Below are positions 9,656 to 19,885 of a DNA stretch of 64,000 nucleotides, one piece after another. The translations under genes and the position numbers were made by a program. Source of the DNA: Rachicladosporium sp. CCFEE 5018 (taxonomy: Eukaryota; Ascomycota; Dothideomycetes; Cladosporiales; Cladosporiaceae); assembly GCA_002077045.2 (NCBI GenBank), contig KZ111171.1:159816-223815 (forward strand), in the 5' to 3' direction. Position 1 is the first letter of the stretch. Each line of letters opens with the position of its first letter. The notes under the pieces were generated by a model, which saw only the letters and a program-made list of their open reading frames with translations, was not told where the DNA came from and made no database searches.

Positions 9656-12600
9656 ATGTTGACTCGACCTCCCGTGAGCAGCACAAGTCGGCCGCCTCTG
9701 CCGACGCGCTCCGTGACTATCGGGCAGCAATACCCACATACGCAGCAACTGCGAAGGCCGGCACCGCCCTCGCGTCTGAGCAGTGTCCGCTCAGCCTCGG
9801 GGCCCAGTCAGCATGTCAATCTTGACGAGTATGACAGTGCGTGGCGGAACGAGGTGGCACAGAAGAACAATGCATCGTTAGGACACGTCGAGTCTGGCGA
9901 AGATGTCGCAGAGGAAGGCCGACCTCGGAAAAAAGCAAAAATAGAGTCGGAAGGGATCATGGTGTCAAGTCCTACGGATCTAAACGACGAGGTTCATGAT
10001 ATCCCACCAGATGAAGCTCATGCCCTCTTACCGGGCGCACCGATGCCACTACCTCCTGGACCTCAGCCAGCACTGAGGAAACCTGCCCCTAAGAATCAAC
10101 TAAACCACGATCCCCTACGCAAAGCTACTGGTCTACAGCCTTCAGCCATTGCTATCCGTCTGCCCGCGCCGAAGAGTATTGCCGACTTCTCCCCTTGGTC
10201 TGGCACTCATCCAGAAGACGTATTGAATGAGACGATCATCAAGGGAGGCTACTATGACAAACCACCCAACCCCTCGCAAAACGAGACGAACTCTGCCCGG
10301 CATAGCATCTGGCCGAACCTGAGCCAGAAGAATAATGTCGCACTCCATACGCTGTCACATCTCTTTACGCAGGTGCTTGAGAAGCGTGCAGCAATGGGCC
10401 GGATCACAGCGCCAAGTAGCTTCAAGCCACCACCTCGAGTGACTGTGACGGACACGAAGCGTGAGGCTTGGCTGAAAGATCTGGCAAATCTGGCAATTCC
10501 CCTCAGGAGGCAGAGTAGAACCATACCTCATGGGATCAGGGGCAAGGGTTTGCTGGAGCAATGCTTAGCCAAGGAGATACCGTTGTCAAGAGCAATCTGG
10601 CTTGCTAAGTGCGTGGGTGCGAATGAGCTTAGAGCGTTCAGACGGAAGGGTGTCAGTGGAACCGCTGGAGCACAGGGCGAGGCGAAGTGGTTGAGAGATT
10701 GGACTGTGGGTGTGCAGCAGTTTTTCGAGGGCGTTGTGGCGGAGTGTGGAAAGGAAGACTGGAGGAAGCAGATCGATTATGCTATCAAGCTTACTTCTTC
10801 GCTGTACACAGAAGGACTCGTGGAGAAGGAAGAATATCTGGATTGGGTTGTGAGAATGCTCGGATCTGCGGAAGAGAAGAACCTACCACTCTGGGCCATC
10901 ATGGTACAAATATACTGGAAGGAACTAGTCAAGTCGGGATATCGAGGTCGCAGATTGGCTACTGCGATCTTAGAGCATCTGCATGGACTGGAAGCGCAGA
11001 CCTCGACAGCGTGTGTGGCTTTGAAGGAAAGACTACGGAAGCTCATCGCGATCCTGGCAGTCACTGAACAAGGCTGCCTGGTCGTTCCAGCAACGTGGGA
11101 GAAGTACAAGCATCTGCTCTCTCCCGTAGAGAGAGCTATACCTGTGCACTTGCGGGTCGCTGTCACCAGCGTCACAAGACGTAATGAGAGACTTGCGGCA
11201 CCCATGACCCGCACTTCTAGGAATACCAGGAGCCGGATGTTGCGTCTCGTAGATCTGTTGGACGCTGTCGACCTGAGGCTTGACATTGTCAAACTCGCGT
11301 CGCAATGCCTAGCGTTATTGCCCGATATCAATGGCCTGGTGTCCGGCCTCCTGAGTTGGACGAGCTCATCCTTTCGCAGCGGGGATGCCCGAGTGTATGT
11401 TGCTGCTGGCGTCCTCGAGCAATTGTACAAAGCTGGCTACGACATTGACAATGCCATCTCGGCGTACCTGCAGACCGACGTTGAAATAACGCCGGCGGAG
11501 ACGAAGAATGTAGGTCTTGTCGTCGCCCAGCTAGTACAACGAGATTGCTTCGCTGTGGGCGTTTACTTGCAGTGGCTCATTGTCAATGGCGCCGCTTCGA
11601 CGAGGTCATCTCCGACCCCTACGGCTTCTATTCTCACGGCACTTCCGCGCGAGAAGATCCCACGACAGCTGGCCAGCCTTCGCGAAGCTCTGCTCGCGCG
11701 CTACGGTTTGGTAGCGCATGAGTCAGCTGCCATCTGCAGCATGTCCGACGGCATCACGCTGGACTTGCAGGAAGGAAGCACCAAGTACATCGACCGAAGT
11801 GGTATGCTGCAATCGTTATCGACGTCCGCACGATCTACGCTTTCGACTTCGTTGGTGCAACGGATTGCATTACAAGCGAAGCACGATGGTATCACCAACG
11901 CAAACTTCTGCCTCCTTCGCGACGTCTTCGAGCAGGCCTGCCAACACCTTGCCATTTCAGCACTCATCGTAGCTACAACAGCGACCGACGACTTCGCTGC
12001 TTTGGCTTCCGCGACTGACACTCTGGCCACATACGCACTCGCCTTAGCAGCCCTTGGACAACTCAGCCCACTCTTTCATGCGCTGTACAACCAGCACGTC
12101 CAACTTCGCACGCATCGAGATTTCGACCGCACGTTTCTTCTAGCACTCCTTCGCCTTGCCGTGCGGCTGCCTGGTCTTGATCCGAGTGTTGCAATCTTAC
12201 TGAAGAATGATCTCATTCTGTGCGACCAACGCTCCAGCGCTGCCGCTTGTTCGCCTGCGAGCGATAACCTCGTGAGCATTATCGCAGAGCAATTGGACAG
12301 TGATGATCAGATCGATGCGGTCTTTGCAAGTGGCAATACGATGGACGAAGCTACATTCAACAGGGTCTTCCTGAGAGTCATGGCGAGGGCAGACGGAGTT
12401 GGAAATGATGGAAAGACCGCTCAGAGCCGACTATGCGGATGGGTGGAGCAGCTGAGAGTCATAGATGCGCCAGAGCTCGAGAAGCTGGGCAAAGAGTATG
12501 TCAGTTTGGTGATGAGCAAAGGCGACGTGATGGTGGCTATTCCAGCCGGCGTGGTGGCATTGGTGGCGAGTGGGTGTCTGACGATTGACAGCATCTACCC

Positions 12601-13996
12601 GACATCAGGGGCCTGTGACCAGCCAAGTGTTGCACTGTCATGGCTGCGATTCTTGGCTGAGCCGTTGACTCTTGGCACGTTTACGACAAGCGAGCTATAT
12701 GCTTTCGAGCTTCAACGGCAACAATTCTGCGACGAGGAGCATGTGAAGGTAACTGAGCTCCTGTGCAGAGTAGCAGACCTGGACACACCTGCCACGGAGA
12801 GCACGTGGGTGATGAACCTTTCGCTGCGTCTCAACGTCGCGTCAAAGGGCGAGCAGAGCCTGCTTGACGACAGGCGACTACCAGGAAGTGTGAGCAAGAC
12901 CATTCTTCAATGCAAGCGTCCGATTGCTAGGATTCTTGATCTTTGCGAGATCATCCACACTGCCGATGCGCTAAATATCGCAGTGACGATTAATTGGTTG
13001 CAAGCGCAAGCCTTGACTCCCGGCAGTAGCAACTGGAATGGCGAGATCCGCCATGCTCTTCTCGAAGCATTCCGTAGCGATTCGGTGGTCTGGCCCCAGC
13101 TACTATCGGCTGCGCCACCGGAGATGTTGAAGAGCATCCATGAGTCTGCAGTCGACCTTGTTTTACTCGCAGCATCAAGTGGGAGCCAGGACAACGATGC
13201 AGCTACTGCCAAGATGACCGAACGTTGCTGTATGCTCATGGATCTGACATATCCTGCTGTGTGCACTCATGACAATACGCACGTCTTCACTACGGTCTCG
13301 GATCGGATCAAGGTCATCACTACTGCATTGGGAGAATCAGACATAGCTTCGCAGCACCAACTTGTCGCCAACCTGCAGACGCTACTGCATGTACTCGCGC
13401 TGTACAGCTCTTCGCCATCCGAGACCTCGGATACGCAAGCGCGGGTGCGAGTGTCTACGGTCTTGCTGAGCCTCTTGGCGCGCCCTCTCCAGCAACAAGG
13501 TTCGCCGCTCCCGCAAGATACCATGGAATGCATTCACGACGTCGCTGCTCTGTACATTGATGCCCTTTCCCCCGCAGAGCTCAGCGGTCTACTTAAGGCT
13601 CTCCCGGTTCCTGCGGCGAAGTCACACTATTTCGCCTCTCTGCTCCCAGATTCCCGTCCACAAGACGCCAACTTAGCACTAGCTACACGCGTGCCCGCTT
13701 CACGACCTTCACGAGCGCTGCCTCCGAGTGCTGCCGCAAGACCTCCAGCTCCTGTCCGCCCTCGACCGCCGTTCCCACAGTCCGGTAGCGCAGTGCCATT
13801 CCCACAGCCCGGTAGCGCGGTCCCGTTGGAAATTATACCGCCTCGCCAAGCAACACAGCAGGTTCCAATCCCGAGTGAAGTGAAGTACGCGCCTTTCCAA
13901 GTCAAGCGCTGGGAGGTCTTGCCGGATGCCACGCCTACCGTGGGAGAGAATGATTGTGCGATTGGGCTGGGAATGTTCGGAGCAAGGAAGGTATAG
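9656..13996 (+). CDS. MED12: Mediator of RNA polymerase II transcription subunit 12
   Basis: Uninterrupted frame of 1446 aa from ATG 9656; the frame is open back to 9569, but only by a TTG codon. The Pro/Arg/Ser-rich N-terminus precedes a stretch HVNLDEYD and a bipartite basic sequence GRPRKKAKIE. The Med12 domain lies near residues 180-320: DFSPWSGTHPEDVLNE, KGGYYDKPPN, RVTVTDTKREAWL, TIPHGIRGKGLLEQCL and AIWLAKCVGANE. The rest is helical and ends in a Pro-rich tail. Med12 (Srb8) is the scaffold of the CDK8 kinase module (Cdk8, CycC, Med13) and activates Cdk8 through its N-terminal part; nuclear. Length is typical for filamentous fungi. No introns are needed, unlike most neighbours. Confidence 0.93.
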   Translation: MLTRPPVSSTSRPPLPTRSVTIGQQYPHTQQLRRPAPPSRLSSVRSASGPSQHVNLDEYDSAWRNEVAQKNNASLGHVESGEDVAEEGRPRKKAKIESEGIMVSSPTDLNDEVHDIPPDEAHALLPGAPMPLPPGPQPALRKPAPKNQLNHDPLRKATGLQPSAIAIRLPAPKSIADFSPWSGTHPEDVLNETIIKGGYYDKPPNPSQNETNSARHSIWPNLSQKNNVALHTLSHLFTQVLEKRAAMGRITAPSSFKPPPRVTVTDTKREAWLKDLANLAIPLRRQSRTIPHGIRGKGLLEQCLAKEIPLSRAIWLAKCVGANELRAFRRKGVSGTAGAQGEAKWLRDWTVGVQQFFEGVVAECGKEDWRKQIDYAIKLTSSLYTEGLVEKEEYLDWVVRMLGSAEEKNLPLWAIMVQIYWKELVKSGYRGRRLATAILEHLHGLEAQTSTACVALKERLRKLIAILAVTEQGCLVVPATWEKYKHLLSPVERAIPVHLRVAVTSVTRRNERLAAPMTRTSRNTRSRMLRLVDLLDAVDLRLDIVKLASQCLALLPDINGLVSGLLSWTSSSFRSGDARVYVAAGVLEQLYKAGYDIDNAISAYLQTDVEITPAETKNVGLVVAQLVQRDCFAVGVYLQWLIVNGAASTRSSPTPTASILTALPREKIPRQLASLREALLARYGLVAHESAAICSMSDGITLDLQEGSTKYIDRSGMLQSLSTSARSTLSTSLVQRIALQAKHDGITNANFCLLRDVFEQACQHLAISALIVATTATDDFAALASATDTLATYALALAALGQLSPLFHALYNQHVQLRTHRDFDRTFLLALLRLAVRLPGLDPSVAILLKNDLILCDQRSSAAACSPASDNLVSIIAEQLDSDDQIDAVFASGNTMDEATFNRVFLRVMARADGVGNDGKTAQSRLCGWVEQLRVIDAPELEKLGKEYVSLVMSKGDVMVAIPAGVVALVASGCLTIDSIYPTSGACDQPSVALSWLRFLAEPLTLGTFTTSELYAFELQRQQFCDEEHVKVTELLCRVADLDTPATESTWVMNLSLRLNVASKGEQSLLDDRRLPGSVSKTILQCKRPIARILDLCEIIHTADALNIAVTINWLQAQALTPGSSNWNGEIRHALLEAFRSDSVVWPQLLSAAPPEMLKSIHESAVDLVLLAASSGSQDNDAATAKMTERCCMLMDLTYPAVCTHDNTHVFTTVSDRIKVITTALGESDIASQHQLVANLQTLLHVLALYSSSPSETSDTQARVRVSTVLLSLLARPLQQQGSPLPQDTMECIHDVAALYIDALSPAELSGLLKALPVPAAKSHYFASLLPDSRPQDANLALATRVPASRPSRALPPSAAARPPAPVRPRPPFPQSGSAVPFPQPGSAVPLEIIPPRQATQQVPIPSEVKYAPFQVKRWEVLPDATPTVGENDCAIGLGMFGARKV
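13769..13822 (+). repeat. Two 27-bp tandem copies inside MED12
   Basis: Units 13769-13795 and 13796-13822 encode PFPQSGSAV and PFPQPGSAV in the proline-rich C-terminal tail. In-frame duplication, probably neutral length variation. Confidence 0.8.
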
Positions 13997-15948
13997 TCAT
14001 CGGGCGTAGGACAGAGAAGTCGCAGGTACTGGGACTGAATGCCTGGGGCTGTTGTTGGCTTTTTTGCTGCGTTCAAGCGAATTGTGAGGCTTGTATATCT
14101 AGTACAGCCTGAATGGAAACGAAGACACCTGCGATCAATACGCGTTGCTGCATTCATCTCGTTCATTCCCCATCAATCCAGCCGTTTCGTCCGCATCACG
14201 TTGAGAGCACTGGAACATCAGACAGAACTGAGTTTCTGGCGTACTACGCGAGTCGTTGTCGTCGTTCGTCTTCGTTGTTGCGCGAAGACCCGAACTTGGA
14301 TTTCTTCGACGGACTTGTCCTTGGTGAGAACTAGTAAGTACTACAACGAGTCGCGAGGCATGTAGTCCTGTCAGATGGATGGGTGTTGAATCATCTGGCT
14401 CAGCTCAATCATAACGGTAGCTTTGTCTACATTACCCTCAGCACGGGCTGCTCTTCATCCAGCTCATTCACGCCTCTTAGCTCGGGCTCGCGCTCAGCTT
14501 GTCATCTGCACCCGCTTATCTTTCCACAAGTGCTTAGTCGTACCTCAGAACGTCAGTCTCGGTCGCGCCTTCCCTAGATCCTCTCACATCGAACTCACTG
14601 CGCGTATCTTCCATCTGAAGCTATTCGGACAACACTATCGCTCGACCAGTCTTCCCTTTGCGCATCGATCATCGCATCGATCAGTCAACTGGCATAGTCT
14701 CACGGCACCTTGCACAACGAAGCTGGTGAAAGCGCCTCATGTCCATGGTTCACATATACTGGTTGAGTAGCATTCTTCGCGAGATCGCAGGAGATTACAA
14801 GTATACCGCACTCCGCTCTCAGTCTGTACTGGTCATGTCCAAAACGATCGCTACCACGCCGATCCATGCTGGCTGGACAAGAAGCTGACTGATCGCAAGG
14901 TCCAGGGAAGGTGCACTCCAGCACAGGTTTGCAGCTGTGAGAGCAGGGAGAATCGTAGCTGTCCACACTGTGCAAGGGATACGTCAGGACATATTACCGT
15001 ACGATAGATCAAAATGAAGAATGCACATCTTGCATCGACTTATCGACGTGGGCATGTTTGCGTACAAGCTGACTGTCGCTGTTGCAAAGGGACGAGGTCT
15101 CTGAAGCCCGAGGCTTCAAGATGCCAAGATTCGACCTCACTGCACCAAGAGCGACACCTAGGGCAATGGCGGTAATGTCAAGGCAGTATAGCGTCAACCA
15201 CATAGACCATTTCGTGTCTGTCATCTGCGCTCGCTGTATGGCCTAGAACTAACTCTTTCTCACAATCTTCCAGAGTCACTTTTCCCGATTTCATGTTTCT
15301 CCTACAGTACTCACATGAGTGTAGACACATTTCAATATGAGTCTTTCTCCACGAATCTGCCTTTCGGAGGCTGGAACTCAGGATCCTCTAATAGCTCCAG
15401 CTACGACATCGTCCTGCATTTCTTGTGCTGCTCTCGAGACCTCTAGCGCTCCTACTGGTGAACACCCCTGGCCTCGGCAAAGTTCCAGATCAGCAAGTTT
15501 GCGGTGTGATCTCGTATGCCGGTAAGCAGAGTGCTATCATGGTCTCGACCGTCTACTGATGGCTTTCCGGTAGAGGCATGGCCAATCCTTCGTCACTCAG
15601 TCAGCGTTGTCGGGGATCGATCATGGCATGGAAGTATTGAATACATATCCACGCCAAAGGCAACCAACCCGAACATTTCGATGCTTCGCAGTCGCCCAGA
15701 GCAGCTGAGTGGTTACCAATACCGAGGATCTCTACCGGTCTTGACCGTAATGGGAAACTCAGAGCTTGCCCACCCTGGACAAAATGCTTTTCATGTGAGG
15801 CACTCCTTGGCCCCTGTCAACTCCTTCAATATCGAAGCTGTTGCACTTGACAGGCCACGCAAAATGATGATGCCAAACTGCAAAAGTTTGTTTAGATGTT
15901 CCGGTACCCTATCAGGCGTTAGTTTTGAATCAATGTAAGATCAATCGT
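13997..15948. other. Long stretch without a recognisable gene
   Basis: About 1.95 kb downstream of MED12. Several short frames exist on both strands (for example 15009-15224 minus, with a hydrophobic ALGVALGAV segment) but none shows codon-level or domain support. It marks the change from dense conserved genes to sparse accessory sequence. Confidence 0.45.
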
Positions 15949-16033
15949 TGGTGAACCTACGGGAATCGAACCCGGCTCTGCTCGGAGCTCTCTGGATGAA
16001 AGCGAGCGATGCTAGCCGATACACCATACCGGA
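15949..16033 (-). tRNA. tRNA-Glu(UUC)-like sequence, probable pseudogene
   Basis: Reading the minus strand from 16033: acceptor 5' TCCGGTA, a D-arm with GTGTATCGGCTAGCAT, then an anticodon stem GCTCG/CGAGC of five perfect pairs enclosing loop CTTTCA...C with anticodon TTC. An 11-nt insert after position 37 would be a canonical tRNA intron. The T-arm has CGGG-TTCGATT-CCCG and a B-box. The 3' acceptor arm is TAGGTTC, which pairs with TCCGGTA at only two of seven positions, so the acceptor stem cannot form. A CCA follows directly in the genome, unusual for a nuclear tRNA gene. Best read as a tRNA-Glu relic or retro-derived copy. Confidence 0.6.
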
Positions 16034-16361
16034 GCACAAGTAACTTTACTCGCTTTTGCTCAACCATGTCATAGCGTTTTTCCTCTTCCGGATCCCCACT
16101 CGCCCTTTGCCGGGAACCCGTCCTGGACCGGTCCGGCACCGTACCTTAAGAACCCTAGAAACAAGAGGCCCTCTGGAGGCTATGCGATGGCACACTCGTG
16201 TGAAAGCTGGAATCTAGCAAGTGAGGCGCAGGTATTGATGATTCGAAGCCCGGGGCGTTGCTGCTTCTGACGCGACGCTCACTATATAAGTCGCCTGCTA
16301 GAAGCAGTGCTCGAACTGGTGCTCGAGTTGACGCAAGACTTCAGCGTGCAGCCTTTCCAAC
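16034..16361 (+). promoter_or_regulatory. Promoter region with TATA box before the first secreted gene
   Basis: TATATAAG at 16283-16290 lies 72 bp before the ATG at 16362, a normal distance for a strongly regulated fungal gene. Nothing else is recognised. Confidence 0.5.
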
Positions 16362-16832
16362 ATGTACGTATACATCACAAATTTGATCGCGCTATACAGT
16401 ACGCTAGGAGTCGCCCAAACCCTGAAGCCTCCGTTCTCGACTCTATGGACTACCACAGAGTACCTAACGAATGGGGCCTTCACCTCTGTCCCTATCGCGT
16501 TGTCTACAGTTGCAGCATGCGACCCACCTGTGCAGTCAGCAATCAATAGCTATTGCGCACCTTATCTTGATCCCAAATACGATACACTAATCGTACCCTC
16601 ACGAGAGGCGGAGACTGGCGTATCCTCTGAAAATGGGTACACGGTGGCAATCTGGGCGGACTGCGACCCACCTCAATGGGTACCTCACGACTGGTGCTAT
16701 CGACAATTCGAGGCCGTCTGTCAGAACAAGTCCGATAACGGAGGGTACCCGAACATGACCTTCGGCTACCCACCGCAAGATAGCTGCCAGAATTTTACCA
16801 TCCTCAGCAGCCCGGGGAGCAAGTACGTCTGA
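16362..16832 (+). CDS. Small secreted six-cysteine protein (copy 1)
   Basis: Single exon, 156 aa. A hydrophobic leader (YITNLIALYSTLGVAQT) fits a signal peptide with cleavage near residue 20. The mature part has six cysteines spaced C-x11-C, a long gap, C-x10-C-x7-C-x21-C, with the motifs CDPPVQSAINSYC and CDPPQWVPHDWC. The protein 0.9 kb downstream has the same arrangement, so the two form a tandem paralogous pair. Small size, signal peptide, even cysteine number and several N-glycosylation sequons (NKS, NMT, NFT) fit an extracellular disulfide-bonded protein; an effector or cell-wall role is inference only. No named domain was recognised. A TATA box lies upstream. Confidence 0.75.
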   Translation: MYVYITNLIALYSTLGVAQTLKPPFSTLWTTTEYLTNGAFTSVPIALSTVAACDPPVQSAINSYCAPYLDPKYDTLIVPSREAETGVSSENGYTVAIWADCDPPQWVPHDWCYRQFEAVCQNKSDNGGYPNMTFGYPPQDSCQNFTILSSPGSKYV

Positions 16833-17765
16833 TCCGCAAGCGAGATGGCGACGCCAGAAGCGAGCCGGCTCCTAGACTTCTGACCGTCGAAGACTCGAAG
16901 AAACCCCACGATCTTGCATTACACCGATCCGCTTAGATGTTCGCGCTAGTCTCCTGTACAGTATATACACCGCCCGTCTTTAGGAGAGAATATCCGTGAC
17001 TTGCATTCCACGATCATGTCGTCGATTTTTGATGTCCATAAATACACACATCCTGGTATCGAAGCGCGCCGCGTGAGGTTGACGAGCACTGGCCTGATTG
17101 TGGCTCGGATCCACGGACGATGCGTGCAGTCTACCTCGTTTAGTTCGGACACCAACAAGCGCAATCGTTCCGCAATCCCTGTCTGCATGCGGGATCTTTG
17201 ATATGGGTGCACGATAATAGTAGCCCTGTTTCATCAAATTGAAGGCAGGCTTTTTCACGGGCCACGCGTGCCCTGACTGTGCAGCACGAACCACCTCACG
17301 CCTGTGCATCGGGGAATCGGACGAGCGAGCCTACTGCCTACCGGGCTGCAGGGATGCATGCGCCATGGAGGCAGCGCTTATCACGGTCAACCTCGAAGCG
17401 ACGCAGAAAGAGCACGTGCAACTTTGCAGATGCGCAACTTCCGGGACCAGAAGACCGGCGTCGAGACTTCAAAGTTCTGTCGAGTAATTTCGTTTAGCCA
17501 CACTTCTATTGACCTCAGACATGTGTTGTGTCAGCCGCGTTTCAGTGTCTGTACGCGTGCTCGGTATCATATGTGGACAATTCGTAAGTATCGAAAGATT
17601 GATCGCAGGAAGTAGGATGTGTAAGAGCGAAGCATGCGACAGGAACGATACGATGCCTACAAGAAGCATCCTGTATTGCCATGATCACAAACGTTCTCTA
17701 CCAACCAATACCGACTTCGCCTAAGCACACCCACGCTCACTATCAAGGCCACCGTACTTACCACT
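16833..17765. other. Spacer between the two secreted paralogues
   Basis: No convincing gene in 930 bp. It should contain the promoter of copy 2; no clear TATA box was found. Confidence 0.4.
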
Positions 17766-18281
17766 ATGCTCTTCACCCTTGCCCTACTTGCCACGGTGCT
17801 TACCGCTGACGGCCAAATTATCGCTCCTCGCGACCCACTCTCAACTTCAGCACTGACGACGCTGATCACGGTGACGACAGCCGACCCCATGCGTCCAATT
17901 ATCTCAACGAGCTGGAGTGCATCATCGACGCCATCGGCATTGGCGTGCCCCGCACCCATTCAGTCTGCTATCTCTACGTTTTGCGGCCGATACAACGACG
18001 ATGACCATGTTCTGACTGTACCTTCCCCGGATGCTTGGCATGGGCAGCTCGCTGGTAAAGCCGACACGGGGACACTAGAGTACATACTTCACGGAAATGC
18101 TACGCAAATGATCAACATATATGCAACATGCGACCCTCCGGAGATCGTCTCCACCCTCCTCTGCCTGTCGCAGTTCACTGAAGTATGCCTCGAGAATTCG
18201 ACCTCGGGGGGCCATGGTGTGAAGGACTACGGCAGCGGCTTGTGTCAGGCATTTACGATCGGCTATGCTGCTTTTTTGTAG
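17766..18281 (+). CDS. Small secreted six-cysteine protein (copy 2)
   Basis: Single exon, 171 aa, with a signal peptide (LFTLALLATVLTADG). It is the paralogue of the 16362-16832 gene: CPAPIQSAISTFC and CDPPEIVSTLLC align with the equivalent segments there, the spacings C-x11-C, C-x10-C and C-x7-C are identical, and both end near a Cys followed by Q and a short hydrophobic stretch (CQAFTI here, CQNFTI in copy 1). A Ser/Thr-rich linker of about 40 residues after the leader is absent from copy 1 in this length. The VPSPDAWHG segment parallels VPSREAETG in copy 1. Extracellular, presumably disulfide-bonded. Function unknown; divergence is high outside the cysteine framework. Confidence 0.75.
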   Translation: MLFTLALLATVLTADGQIIAPRDPLSTSALTTLITVTTADPMRPIISTSWSASSTPSALACPAPIQSAISTFCGRYNDDDHVLTVPSPDAWHGQLAGKADTGTLEYILHGNATQMINIYATCDPPEIVSTLLCLSQFTEVCLENSTSGGHGVKDYGSGLCQAFTIGYAAFL

Positions 18282-18802
18282 TCTCGCTACGGTAGCATAG
18301 TGGCGCGGGGATACATTGAAGCTGGTCTCGAATCCCGCGCGCTCAAATTTTTCATTCTCGTGGTGGTGTGCTTGCGAGCTGGGACTCGCTACAGGGAAGA
18401 ACGTTCTACAACATGTACATAGGCTGAGGGGCTGTATCATCAAGCAACAGCATTGCTGCTCGTCCTCCGAACGTCTCGTGCTTCGCTCTTCGTCTTTACG
18501 TTGTTCGATATTTCAGCACTGCTCTTCTTCGTTAGCTCGCATGGAAGTCACCTGCCTCGTCCTGTGATATAGTAGTGTGTGCAACACTATCAGAACGCCT
18601 GTGAGACAAAACTGGGCCACGGCAATTCAGCATGCGCCCAGGTAGGATGTAGCAACTCCTTCTGCTTCGGTTTGGTCTATGTAACCTTCGGAGCAGGCTT
18701 GGATCCCAAACCCCGCACCGCTGAGCTGCGGGTCAGCACAAGGAGTGGCGAGATATCGAGTCTCTGAGCGTTCCAGCTCGCAGGTAACATCTACCTACTT
18801 GA
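18282..18802. other. Intergenic stretch
   Basis: No gene recognised; presumed terminator of the secreted gene and promoter of the following ORF. Confidence 0.4.
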
Positions 18803-19885
18803 ATGGACCGTACGATGCTGGAACTTCCACGACGTCAGGCACCTCACAGTCGGAGCAAAGTGAGACAGCCACTTGTTGAGCTTCGACTAGGCGATCAAAT
18901 GCCTACCATGACGTTCCTTCAGTGGCAGACAATCATCGAGTCTGACAAGAAAGGGGTTTTAAGGCACCCGGATTGGCCGTGGCAATACACAAAACTACAT
19001 GCAGGCCTTCTCACCAAGGAGATGCAAGATGCAAGGGCACAATGGGCTGGTCACTCCACAGCCAGATCGTCTTATGTCGCGAAGGAGGACGAAGCCATAT
19101 GTCTCATAGATACGGACGCCACGATTCCAAGCGAACATGGAGTCGTCTTCGACAAAGAAAGATTCTGCAATGTCCTCGAGAGCGTCGGCTTCACGCATAT
19201 GGAATCTTACGATCACACAATCATCTTTCGCCTGACAGATCCAAACACCTTGGCTGCACCATTGTGTTATGAGATAGCCCCTGTGGGCTATACATATCCC
19301 ACCGCATATCTATCGACGAAATGCTTGTCTCTCCTCAATTGCTCTGCTACAGATGCAGGAATGTGGTTCGATTACATGCGGTGTATCGTTATGGCAGACT
19401 CAAACTGGCCAGAGGAGTATGATCCCGATGATTTGTACCTGGACGTGGACGAGAGCCCCCTCCAAATCCAGATCCGCGCTCGACGCCACTACGATCTGCC
19501 GCGCTCGTCTACACTCGCCCTCCAGGAATGCATGCAAAGGTACGGGTTCATACTGGAAGGCACAGGCTTCAATATGACGGGCTGGGATGTTCCTACGACA
19601 GCGATCACGGCGAGGGCTTTCGCTGTGGAAGGCGCAGCGCAGCTATCCACGGAGCAGCTAAGCGCCCTTCACGAACGGAAGGCTCAGCTTGTGTCGCGAC
19701 GCGGTGGCGACTCACCAGTGATACCGCCCCGTTTCTCTGAGCTGCAACCAGTCGAGTTGTCAAGCACCAGAACCAGCGATACGGTGGAAGTCATACTCAA
19801 AGCTCGACTCTCCAAGACGTGGTCTGCCGATGAATGTGTACTTTGGCCTGATGATGCCAGCGATCTGACGCAATACTCATCCTAA
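18803..19885 (+). CDS. Hypothetical protein, single exon
   Basis: 360 aa from ATG 18803 with no intron. Features visible: a basic N-terminus, an aromatic segment HPDWPWQYTKLHAG, a Cys-containing middle (STKCLSLLNCS) and an acidic patch EEYDPDDLYLDVDES. No signal peptide, membrane span or known catalytic motif was recognised. A second ATG 33 codons in (MPTMTFLQW) is an equally good start. Long uninterrupted frame and even amino acid use make it likely to be real. Family unknown; probably lineage-specific. Confidence 0.65.
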   Translation: MDRTMLELPRRQAPHSRSKVRQPLVELRLGDQMPTMTFLQWQTIIESDKKGVLRHPDWPWQYTKLHAGLLTKEMQDARAQWAGHSTARSSYVAKEDEAICLIDTDATIPSEHGVVFDKERFCNVLESVGFTHMESYDHTIIFRLTDPNTLAAPLCYEIAPVGYTYPTAYLSTKCLSLLNCSATDAGMWFDYMRCIVMADSNWPEEYDPDDLYLDVDESPLQIQIRARRHYDLPRSSTLALQECMQRYGFILEGTGFNMTGWDVPTTAITARAFAVEGAAQLSTEQLSALHERKAQLVSRRGGDSPVIPPRFSELQPVELSSTRTSDTVEVILKARLSKTWSADECVLWPDDASDLTQYSS

